From positions 1 to 7,372 of the forward strand of contig JAQSXU010000157.1 in NCBI GenBank assembly GCA_029256485.1: 7,372 bases of DNA. Direction: 5' to 3'. Made by a program: the position numbers and the translations under genes. A model generated the notes under the pieces. The model worked only from the letters and a program-made list of their open reading frames with translations. It ran no database searches and had not been told where the DNA came from. This document shows, piece by piece, positions 1 through 6,192 of this stretch. Positions within the stretch are counted from its first letter, which is position 1, and the number at the start of each line of letters is the position of its first letter. This DNA is from Clostridiaceae bacterium. GTDB taxonomy: Bacteria > Bacillota_A > Clostridia > Clostridiales > Clostridiaceae.

Positions 1-48
1 AAATACAGAACTCGGCTTATAGATTTGCTCGCACCAGATAAACACTAG
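1..48 (+). CDS. Possible 3' end of an upstream gene (15 codons plus stop)
   Basis: Frame 1 is open from the window edge and reads KYRTRLIDLLAPDKH before a TAG at 46-48. The stop lies inside the 5' arm of the intrinsic terminator at 40-70, a common arrangement at the end of clostridial genes. The mixed, mostly polar composition looks like a real protein C-terminus. The other two + frames also stay open for part of this short stretch, so the reading frame is a judgement from composition and from the terminator position. I do not recognise the protein, and no function can be given from 15 residues. Confidence 0.35.
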   Translation, partial: KYRTRLIDLLAPDKH

Positions 49-70
49 GTTTTATACCTGGTGTTTTTTA
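40..70 (+). terminator. Intrinsic (rho-independent) terminator
   Basis: The arms AAACACTAGG (40-49) and CCTGGTGTTT (57-66) pair over 10 bp with one G-U wobble around a 7-base AT loop. A T-rich tract follows directly (64-69, with more Ts after 71). The T-tract is only on the + side, so it ends transcription of the gene upstream of the window. This makes the gltS-hgd region a transcription unit with its own promoter. Confidence 0.75.
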
Positions 71-185
71 TTTTGCTATTCTCTTGCCAGTGTTTTTATT
101 ACTTATAATAGAAGGTTTATGAAAAAACATAGTTTTATTAAATTTACTTTTGACTAAAAATTGTGTATAAAAAACAAGAATTATG

Positions 186-214
186 TTGACATTCGATTTC
201 ATATGAGTTAATAT
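186..214 (+). promoter_or_regulatory. Candidate sigma-A promoter
   Basis: A perfect -35 hexamer TTGACA (186-191) is followed after 17 bases by TAATAT (209-214), which matches the -10 consensus at 4 of 6 positions. Transcription would start near 221, giving a leader of almost 390 bases before gltS. In such AT-rich DNA -10-like hexamers arise by chance, so the perfect -35, the ideal spacing and the palindrome at 227-240 carry the weight. Confidence 0.45.
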
Positions 215-226
215 TAATTTGTAGAA

Positions 227-240
227 TGAAATGCATTTCA
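227..240. promoter_or_regulatory. Perfect 14-bp palindrome, candidate operator
   Basis: TGAAATGCATTTCA equals its own reverse complement over all 14 bases and stops pairing at the next position on each side. It would lie at about +6 to +19 relative to the promoter candidate at 186-214, a usual place for a repressor site. I do not recognise it as the consensus of a known regulator. A chance palindrome in AT-rich DNA remains possible. Confidence 0.4.
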
Positions 241-472
241 CAATGTGGAATAAACAATTACCCAAATAATAAAATATCGGCTTATTTGATTGAAATATCC
301 TAAGAGAAAATATAAAGCTGTATTTTATAATTTGGGTTTACACAGCAAAATCGAGAAAACATTTACATAATATTAAGATTATAAAAAAGTGATACTTTTA
401 AGAGAGATGCTGCTGTGTCCAAAAAAATGAAAATATCAATTCAAATCATTAGTTTAAGGTAGAAATTGAACA

Positions 473-499
473 TTAACACTTACGAAAAATGGATATAAT
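473..499 (+). promoter_or_regulatory. Second candidate promoter close to gltS
   Basis: TTAACA (473-478) matches the -35 consensus at 5 of 6 positions and TATAAT (494-499) is a perfect -10. The 15-base spacer is shorter than the usual 16-18. Transcription would start about 100 bases before the gltS start codon, a more ordinary leader length than from the 186-214 candidate. The two may act together or only one may be real. Confidence 0.35.
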
Positions 500-608
500 T
501 ATTAAATTTTAACTATCAGTCTTTAGGTCATTTTAATAGGAGTAATGCGCACAATTCCAATTAATAAAATTAAGAAAATTAAAAAAATTAAAAGGGAGGC
601 ATATAAAA

Positions 609-1790
609 ATGAGTTTTGATTTATTAGCTACCACAGGTATAGGTTGTTTAATTGTTTTCTTTGGCAAGTGGATTGTTTCACATGTAAAGAAATTTAGAGA
701 TTGGGGGCTGCCAGCACCAGTACTAGGTGGATTAGTAGTTTCAGTTGTCTTAAGTGCTTTAAAATATTATCACGTAGTTGATGTAAAATGGACTCCAACT
801 CTTAGTAGTTTCTTTATGAATATTTTCTTCACTGTAGTTGGCTTTGGCTTTAGCAAGGGTCTGCTTGAGAAAGGAAGAAAGTATATATTTGGTATAACAA
901 ATTCTGTAGTTATAATAACAGTTTTACAAGGTGTTCTTGGAATTGCTTTAGCATATGTGTTTAATATGAATCCTCTATTTGGATTACAGATTGGACCTGG
1001 TGCCTTAGCAGGCGGTGTTGGTACAACAGCAGCTTTTGGTAAGGTTTACGAAGCATATGGAGCTGTAGGTGCCACAGAAATAGGCGTTTCAGCTGCTACT
1101 GTTGGAATGATTCTTGGAAGCTTACTTGGCGGACCAATCGCTGTACTTCTTATAAAGAAACATAATTTAAAACCACATCCAGAAGATGAACAACTTAAAA
1201 AAGAAGAGAAGGAAACAGTTACTCCACTTAACACAGAAAGATTACTTAAAATGGTATGTATGATTACAATTATCGCTGCCTTAGGAATTCCAATTTATAC
1301 ATTGTTGAATATGATTCCTATGATTGAGATGCCATACTTTATTGGTTGCCTTTTTGCAGGAGCTATTTCACGTAATGTATTAGAAGGTCTTGGTGTTAAA
1401 TTCTATCTGCCAGAAATAGAAACTATAGAAAGCATAAGCTTGGATATATTCCTTGCTATTACCATTATGACAATGGATTTGACAAAGATTGCATCAGCAA
1501 TGGGTCCAATGCTTATAATAATAGCTGCAGAAACTTTAATGATGTTCCTATTCACTTACTTCATTGCATTCAGAATGTATAAAAGTGATTACAATGCAGC
1601 AATTATGTGTGCAGGATTTGTTGGTATGGGCATGGGATCAGGCTCCAATGCAGTTGCAGCTGAGCAAGCAGTTATAGACAGATATGGTTATGCTCATGTT
1701 GCATGGGTACTATATCCCGCATTTTCAGTACTGGTTGTAGATATTGCTAACCCTATCTTCATGTCAGTAGTTGGAAGCCTTTTAAAATAA
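609..1790 (+). CDS. gltS: Sodium/glutamate symporter, GltS (ESS) family
   Basis: This 393-residue integral membrane protein is close to the usual family length (about 400). It should import glutamate with Na+ across the cytoplasmic membrane. Visible hydrophobic segments lie near residues 5-23, 36-54, 64-82, 95-118, 159-182, 213-237, 241-257, 276-290, 299-322 and 363-392. The two halves each carry a glycine-rich, re-entrant-loop type motif: ALAGGVGTTAAFG (132-144) and GFVGMGMGSGSNAVA (336-350). A charged cytoplasmic loop (183-211) separates the halves. The ATG follows GGGAGG (594-599) with 9 bases between. It is the first gene after a long control region, ahead of glutamate-fermentation genes, which supports glutamate as the substrate. 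Specificity is inferred from family and context; a related dicarboxylate or another ESS substrate cannot be excluded. Confidence 0.9.
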   Translation: MSFDLLATTGIGCLIVFFGKWIVSHVKKFRDWGLPAPVLGGLVVSVVLSALKYYHVVDVKWTPTLSSFFMNIFFTVVGFGFSKGLLEKGRKYIFGITNSVVIITVLQGVLGIALAYVFNMNPLFGLQIGPGALAGGVGTTAAFGKVYEAYGAVGATEIGVSAATVGMILGSLLGGPIAVLLIKKHNLKPHPEDEQLKKEEKETVTPLNTERLLKMVCMITIIAALGIPIYTLLNMIPMIEMPYFIGCLFAGAISRNVLEGLGVKFYLPEIETIESISLDIFLAITIMTMDLTKIASAMGPMLIIIAAETLMMFLFTYFIAFRMYKSDYNAAIMCAGFVGMGMGSGSNAVAAEQAVIDRYGYAHVAWVLYPAFSVLVVDIANPIFMSVVGSLLK

Positions 1791-1805
1791 AATAATAAAT
1801 TTATA

Positions 1806-1838
1806 CATAGCTGATAAGTAAATTACTTTTCAGCTATG
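1806..1838 (+). other. Strong intercistronic stem-loop between gltS and hgdC
   Basis: CATAGCTGA (1806-1814) and TCAGCTATG (1830-1838) pair perfectly over 9 bp. After one T-T mismatch, AAGTA (1816-1820) and TACTT (1824-1828) add 5 bp around a 3-base loop. The 3' side continues with CTTTCAG instead of a run of Ts, so it is at best a weak terminator. It may instead attenuate read-through, mark an RNA processing site, or protect the end of the gltS message so that gltS and hgdC are expressed at different levels. Confidence 0.7.
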
Positions 1839-1861
1839 CTTTCAGAAAGGAATAATAAATA

Positions 1862-2650
1862 ATGAAAGATATATACACACTCGGCATAGATATTGGTTCC
1901 ACAGCGTCTAAATGTGTTATATTGAAAAATGGCAAGGATATTGTTGGAAAATCCCTGGTAGATGTAGGCGCTGGAACCAGCGGGCCTGCACGTGCACTTG
2001 ATATGGTATTATCTGAAGTTGGAATGACAAAAGAGGATATATCATATGTTTTGGCAACTGGCTATGGAAGAAATACATTGAAATTTGCTGATGAGCAGAT
2101 GAGTGAATTAAGCTGCCATGCAAAGGGTGCGTGCTACCTTTTCCCAAATGTCAGAACTATCATCGATATTGGAGGCCAGGATGCAAAAGTTTTAAAAATT
2201 GGTCCTGAAGGTATGCTTGTCAATTTTGTTATGAATGATAAATGTGCAGCAGGTACAGGACGATTCCTTGATGTAATGGCAAGAGTTCTGGAAGTAAAAG
2301 TAGGAGACCTGGAAAATTTAGCTGCACAATCTACCAATAAAGTGAATATCAGTTCAACATGTACTGTTTTTGCTGAATCTGAAGTGATTTCCCAATTAGC
2401 TAATAATACTAATAGATGTGATATAGTTGAAGGAATTTGCTGTTCAGTAGCAAGTAAAGTTGGGGCTCTAGCAAAAAGAATAGGTGTTGAAGATGAAGTT
2501 GTTATGACCGGTGGTGTAGCTTTGAATGGCGGTGTTGTAAAGGCGCTTGAAGAGGATCTCCACCATAAAATACATACGTCACCTTTGGTTCAGTATAATG
2601 GAGCCTTAGGTGCTGCATTATATGCTTACAAGAAATTTTGTAAACAATAA
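1862..2650 (+). CDS. hgdC: 2-hydroxyglutaryl-CoA dehydratase activator (archerase component D)
   Basis: HgdC is a homodimeric ATPase with one [4Fe-4S] cluster at the dimer interface. It accepts an electron from ferredoxin or flavodoxin and, driven by ATP, injects it into the HgdAB dehydratase to start the radical reaction. The 262 residues match the family length (about 260). The ASKHA fold is visible: phosphate-1 motif [10 protein letters not shown] (8-17), phosphate-2 motif DIGGQDAK (102-109) and adenosine motif [10 protein letters not shown] (215-224). The cluster cysteines are present as Cys128 ([11 protein letters not shown]) and Cys167 ([10 protein letters not shown]), one residue off the numbering known for the Acidaminococcus protein. 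The ATG is preceded by AAAGGA (1846-1851). It lies 40 bases before hgdA. Related activators serve other 2-hydroxyacyl-CoA dehydratases, and the neighbours point to hydroxyglutarate. The clusters of this system are oxygen-sensitive, which fits an anaerobe. Confidence 0.95.
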   Translation: MKDIYTLGIDIGSTASKCVILKNGKDIVGKSLVDVGAGTSGPARALDMVLSEVGMTKEDISYVLATGYGRNTLKFADEQMSELSCHAKGACYLFPNVRTIIDIGGQDAKVLKIGPEGMLVNFVMNDKCAAGTGRFLDVMARVLEVKVGDLENLAAQSTNKVNISSTCTVFAESEVISQLANNTNRCDIVEGICCSVASKVGALAKRIGVEDEVVMTGGVALNGGVVKALEEDLHHKIHTSPLVQYNGALGAALYAYKKFCKQ

Positions 2651-2690
2651 TAAAAATATTAGTAGTAATCATTGTAAGGAGAGTGAAATA

Positions 2691-3986
2691 ATGTCTATTG
2701 AAGGTGAAAAAATGAATTTAGATTCTGCACCAAAAAAAGCTGAGGAGGAGAAAAAACCTGCTAAGCAAGTTTTGCGTGATGTTGTTTCTGAAGTGTATGC
2801 ACAAGCTTTTGAAGCAAAGAAACGTGGTGAGCTTGTAGGATGGTCTTCTTCTAAATTCCCTGGAGAAATTGCTGAAACTCTTGGCTTAGCTGTAGTTTAT
2901 CCTGAAAATCAGGCAGCTGGTATTGCAGCACGTCACGGTGGTGAAAGAATGTGCAAAGAAGCTGAGTCAATGGGCTATGATAACGATATATGCGCATATG
3001 CTAGAATTAATCTTGCATACGGAGCTGGTTTTGAAGCTGATGAACGTCCTATGCCTCAGCCTGATTTTGTATTGTGTTGTACAAATATATGTAATTGTAT
3101 GACAAAATGGTATGAAAATCTGGCAAGAATGCATAACATTCCTTTAATTATGTTTGATGTTCCATATAACAATACTGAACATGTTAGTGATGAAAATGTG
3201 GAATATATGAAAGGTCAGTTCTATGATTGTATTCACCAGCTTGAAAAACTAAGTGGACGTAAATGGGATGATGAAAAGTTTAAGGAAGTTTGTAAAAATG
3301 CAAATCGTACCGCAAAAGCATGGTTAAAAGCTTGCTCTTATTGTCAGAATACACCATCACCATTAAGCGGATTTGATCTTTTCAACCATATGGCAGACGT
3401 AGTTACTGCAAGGTGCAGAACTAAGGCTGCAGAGGGATTTGAACAACTTGCAGAAGAATACGAACAGTCTGTAAAAGATGGCACATCAACATGGCACTAC
3501 GAAGAAAAACATAGAATTATGTTTGAAGGTATACCATGCTGGCCAGAATTGAAAACATTATTCCAGCCGTTGAAAGCTAATGGAATTAATACTACTGCTG
3601 TTGTTTATGCCCCTGCATTTGGATTTGTTTATGATGATTTGGATTCACTTCTGAGAGCATATTGCAAAGCTCCTAACTCCGTTTGCTTAGAAACAGGCGT
3701 TGCATGGCGTGAAGGTATTTGCAGAGAAAACAATGTTGATGGAGTATTGGTTCACTATAATAGAAGCTGCAAGGCTTGGAGTGGTTATATGCCTGAAATG
3801 GAAAGAAGATTCCGTAAGGATTTAAATGTTCCAGTTGTAGGATTTGATGGTGACCAAGCTGATCCAAGAAATTTCTCTCAGGCTCAATATGAAACACGTG
3901 TTCAGGGTCTGTTTGAGGAAATGGAAGAATTGAAGGCTAAAAAACTTAAGGATTCTGATGTAAAGGGAGGAATAAAGCATGAGTAG
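2691..3986 (+). CDS. hgdA: (R)-2-hydroxyglutaryl-CoA dehydratase, alpha subunit
   Basis: HgdA pairs with HgdB to form the cytoplasmic iron-sulfur enzyme that removes water from (R)-2-hydroxyglutaryl-CoA to give (E)-glutaconyl-CoA. The 431 residues are near the length of the Clostridium symbiosum subunit. Conserved cysteine motifs of the family are seen at DICAYAR (Cys101), TNICNCMTKWYE (Cys134 and Cys136) and HYNRSCKAW (Cys360); some of these should bind the [4Fe-4S] cluster by analogy with the 2-hydroxyisocaproyl-CoA dehydratase structure. The first 25 residues are lysine- and glutamate-rich and look like a flexible lead. I chose the ATG at 2691 because AAGGAG (2676-2681) sits 9 bases before it; an open frame running back to 2610 would overlap hgdC and lacks support. 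The gene overlaps hgdB by 8 bases, which suggests translational coupling of the two subunits. Confidence 0.93.
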   Translation: MSIEGEKMNLDSAPKKAEEEKKPAKQVLRDVVSEVYAQAFEAKKRGELVGWSSSKFPGEIAETLGLAVVYPENQAAGIAARHGGERMCKEAESMGYDNDICAYARINLAYGAGFEADERPMPQPDFVLCCTNICNCMTKWYENLARMHNIPLIMFDVPYNNTEHVSDENVEYMKGQFYDCIHQLEKLSGRKWDDEKFKEVCKNANRTAKAWLKACSYCQNTPSPLSGFDLFNHMADVVTARCRTKAAEGFEQLAEEYEQSVKDGTSTWHYEEKHRIMFEGIPCWPELKTLFQPLKANGINTTAVVYAPAFGFVYDDLDSLLRAYCKAPNSVCLETGVAWREGICRENNVDGVLVHYNRSCKAWSGYMPEMERRFRKDLNVPVVGFDGDQADPRNFSQAQYETRVQGLFEEMEELKAKKLKDSDVKGGIKHE

Positions 3987-5118
3987 AATAGAAGAACTTT
4001 TAGATGGATTTCAGAAGATATCTGAAAATCCAAAGCAACAGTTAGACAAATATCTTGCAGAAGGTAAAAAGGCAATTGGCTGTTTTCCTTACTATGCACC
4101 AGAAGAATTAGTCCACGCTGCAGGAATGGTTCCCTTCGGAGTTTGGGGCAAATCTGGTTCTCCAAATGAAGCTAAAAAGTACTTTGCAACATTCTACTGT
4201 TCCTTAGCTCAAATGATACTTGAAATGGGATTGACAGGAGAACTTGATAATTTATCAGGAGTTATTGTTAGTACTTACTGTGATACTCTACGTCCTTTTT
4301 CACAGAATTTCCGTGTTGCTCTACCAAAGATTCCATTTATGTTTTTGGCAATGGGACAAAATCGTCAGCCGGAATATGGAATTAAATATACAATGTACCA
4401 GTATGCAAATGTAAAAAAACAGCTTGAGGAAATTTCAGGCGTTGAAATAACTGATGAAAAATTAAGAGATGCTATTCATGTATATAACGAAAGCCGTGCA
4501 GAACGCAGACGTTTTGTTAAATTAGCAGGAAAGCATCCAGGAGTAGTTACTCCTACTAGAAGAAGCAGTGTATTTAAAAGTGCATATTTTATGCTAAAAC
4601 CAGAACACACTAAAATGCTTAAAGAATTAAATGATGAATTAGAAGTTCTACCAGTTCAAGAATGGAAGGGTACAAAGGTTATTACTTCAGGAATTATGCT
4701 GGATAATGCTAATTTGCTTAAGATTTTTGAAAATCATAATATTGCCATTGTAGCAGATGATGTTGCAAATGAGAGCCGTCCTATTAGAGTAGATGCAAGT
4801 GAATCTGGTGATCCTATGCGTGCATTAGCTGTACAGTATGCTAACCAGAATGATGACCCAATTCTATATGATCCTACTCTTGATTCAAGACCAAAGCATA
4901 TTATTAATTTGATCAAAGAGAGCGGTGCTCAAGGTCTTGCTTTAGCAATGATGACTTTTTGTGATCCAGAAGAAATAGAATATCCTTCATTAAAGAAAGC
5001 ACTGGATGAGGCTCATATTCCACATGTTAGATTTGGATTTGACCACCAGATGAAGGATTTTGGACAAGTTGATACATCTCTACAAGCTTTTGCAGATGTT
5101 CTAGAGATGAACAAATAG
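3979..5118 (+). CDS. hgdB: (R)-2-hydroxyglutaryl-CoA dehydratase, beta subunit
   Basis: HgdB is the partner of HgdA in the dehydratase heterodimer and belongs to the same 2-hydroxyacyl-CoA dehydratase family. It has 379 residues, the length I recall for the Acidaminococcus subunit. Candidate cluster cysteines are Cys74 (TFYCSLAQ), Cys101 (STYCDTLRP) and Cys328 (TFCDPEE), spaced as in family members; Cys35 (IGCFPYYAPEEL) lies in the conserved N-terminal motif near the expected active site. Ligand roles are inferred from homologues. The ATG lies inside the last codons of hgdA, with GGGAGG (3965-3970) 8 bases before it, so ribosomes ending hgdA could restart here. No terminator follows; the next gene starts 108 bases downstream. 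The closest alternative identity would be a subunit of a related dehydratase (hydroxyisocaproyl-, phenyllactyl- or lactoyl-CoA), made unlikely by the adjacent gctAB. Confidence 0.92.
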   Translation: MSRIEELLDGFQKISENPKQQLDKYLAEGKKAIGCFPYYAPEELVHAAGMVPFGVWGKSGSPNEAKKYFATFYCSLAQMILEMGLTGELDNLSGVIVSTYCDTLRPFSQNFRVALPKIPFMFLAMGQNRQPEYGIKYTMYQYANVKKQLEEISGVEITDEKLRDAIHVYNESRAERRRFVKLAGKHPGVVTPTRRSSVFKSAYFMLKPEHTKMLKELNDELEVLPVQEWKGTKVITSGIMLDNANLLKIFENHNIAIVADDVANESRPIRVDASESGDPMRALAVQYANQNDDPILYDPTLDSRPKHIINLIKESGAQGLALAMMTFCDPEEIEYPSLKKALDEAHIPHVRFGFDHQMKDFGQVDTSLQAFADVLEMNK

Positions 5119-5214
5119 AAGAGTTTTTCTTTAGGAAAGATATCGTAACTGTTATTTTTTTAGAGTTACTAAAATGAACGATAAAAAATTAATTTCAGAG
5201 ATGAAAAAAATTAC

Positions 5215-5229
5215 AGGAGGTATAAGTTG
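5215..5229 (+). promoter_or_regulatory. Ribosome binding site that fixes the TTG start of gctA
   Basis: AGGAGG (5215-5220) is separated by 6 bases from a TTG at 5227-5229. No in-frame ATG or GTG with a better site lies nearby. The encoded MSNKVYSLEDAI matches the expected N-terminus of glutaconate CoA-transferase subunit A, so the rare start codon is well supported. The strong Shine-Dalgarno may offset the weaker initiator. Confidence 0.85.
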
Positions 5230-6192
5230 AGTAATAAAGTTTATTCATTAGAGGATGCTATTTCAAAATTTGTTGAAGATGGAGATCATATCTCATTTGG
5301 AGGATTTACCACTAACAGGAAACCTTACGCTGCAGTACATGAAATCCTTCGTCAGGGAAAAAAGGATTTTGTAGTTGAAGCTGGTCCTGCAGGCGGAGAT
5401 TGGGATATGTTAATAGGAGAAGGAAGAGTTAAAGTATATAACAATTGTTATACTGCTAATTCAGGAGTTACTAATGTTTCAAGAAGATTCCGTAAATCAA
5501 TTGAAAATGGAACATTAATTTATGAAGATTATTCACAGGATGCAATTATGTTAATGCTTCATGCAGCTTCATTAGGTTTACCTTATTTACCAGTTAATTT
5601 AATGATGGGTTCAGATTTAACTGATAAATGGGCCATAAGTAAAGAAAAACGTCTTGAGCTTGATAAAGTTCCAAATGATAAATTTATTTATGTGGACAAT
5701 CCATTTGAGCCAGGTCAAAAGGTAGTAGCTTTGCCTGTACCTAAATTAGACACTGCAGTAATACATGTACAGCAAGCTTCTCCAGATGGTACAGTAAGAA
5801 TATTTGGTGATGAATTTCACGATATAGATATTGCTGTTGCTGCTAGAAAAACTATTGTAACATGTGAGGAACTTCTTAGCAATGAGGAAATAAGAAGAGA
5901 ACCAACTAAGAACTCTATACCTTGTTTCTGTGTAGATGCTGTTGTACATGTTCCATTTGGGGCTCATCCTTCACAGTGTTATGATTACTATGATTATGAT
6001 AACCCATATTTTAAAGAATATGATGTTGCTTCAAAGACAGATGAAGGTTTTATAGAATTTCTAAATAAATATGTTTATGGTGTAAAAAATCATGAAGAGT
6101 ATTTAAATTTAATAGGAGCAACTAGATTAGCTAAGTTAAAGCCTACACCAGGATATGGTTATAAAGCTGATGTTTCTAAGGAGGATATGTAA
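5227..6192 (+). CDS. gctA: Glutaconate CoA-transferase, subunit A
   Basis: GctA forms the cytoplasmic (AB)4 family I CoA-transferase with GctB. The enzyme moves CoA from acetyl-CoA or glutaconyl-CoA onto (R)-2-hydroxyglutarate, preparing it for dehydration. The 321 residues are one more than I recall for the Acidaminococcus subunit. Recognisable family stretches are SFGGFTTNRKPYA (23-35), AGGDWDMLIGEGRVK (55-69), NCYTANSGVTNVSRRFRK (73-90) and ASPDGTVRIFG (about 184-194). The C-terminal residues SKEDM also resemble the known protein. The catalytic glutamate of this enzyme is in the B subunit. Translation starts at TTG behind a strong AGGAGG. The TAA stop shares its last base with the gctB ATG, so the subunits are probably made in balanced amounts. 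An 18-codon open frame overlaps the start (5174-5230). Confidence 0.95.
   Translation: MSNKVYSLEDAISKFVEDGDHISFGGFTTNRKPYAAVHEILRQGKKDFVVEAGPAGGDWDMLIGEGRVKVYNNCYTANSGVTNVSRRFRKSIENGTLIYEDYSQDAIMLMLHAASLGLPYLPVNLMMGSDLTDKWAISKEKRLELDKVPNDKFIYVDNPFEPGQKVVALPVPKLDTAVIHVQQASPDGTVRIFGDEFHDIDIAVAARKTIVTCEELLSNEEIRREPTKNSIPCFCVDAVVHVPFGAHPSQCYDYYDYDNPYFKEYDVASKTDEGFIEFLNKYVYGVKNHEEYLNLIGATRLAKLKPTPGYGYKADVSKEDM

Larger units (their letters stand above)
71..608. other. AT-rich non-coding region upstream of gltS
   Basis: I see no convincing gene in these 538 bases. The only sizeable open frame, on the - strand at about 68-265, has no good ribosome binding site and a composition typical of translated AT-rich spacer. 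The stretch holds promoter-like hexamers (186-214 and 473-499, and a weaker TTGATT at 286-291 with TATAAA at 311-316). It also holds a 14-bp palindrome (227-240), a widely spaced 8-bp inverted repeat (340-347 with 411-418), and a purine-rich run ending in the gltS ribosome binding site GGGAGG (594-599). It is probably the control region of the operon. Confidence 0.6.

Noticed and set aside
1..36. Possible tRNA 3' end, because the sequence GCACCA occurs at 31-36
   Set aside because: No T-arm with GTTCRA-type loop and no acceptor stem can be formed; a coding tail fits better.
68..265. A 65-codon open frame on the - strand in the upstream spacer
   Set aside because: No good ribosome binding site, composition typical of translated AT-rich spacer, and it runs through the promoter and palindrome region.
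545..619. A lysine-rich 24-codon frame overlapping the gltS start, preceded by AGGAG at 538-542
   Set aside because: The AGGAG is only 2 bases from the ATG, too close for normal initiation, and the peptide merely translates a repeated AAAATTA-like run.
1046..1234. Open frames of 60-87 codons on the - strand within gltS, hgdC, hgdA, hgdB, gctA and gctB
   Set aside because: They are antisense shadows of strongly recognised genes and have no independent start signals or protein features.
1791..1861. Calling the gltS-hgdC hairpin a full intrinsic terminator
   Set aside because: The stem is followed by CTTTCAG and not by a run of Ts on either strand.
2610..2690. An upstream extension of hgdA overlapping the end of hgdC
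   Set aside because: The extra 27 codons lie in the hgdC tail and spacer and have no supporting ribosome binding site; AAGGAG at 2676-2681 fixes the start at 2691.
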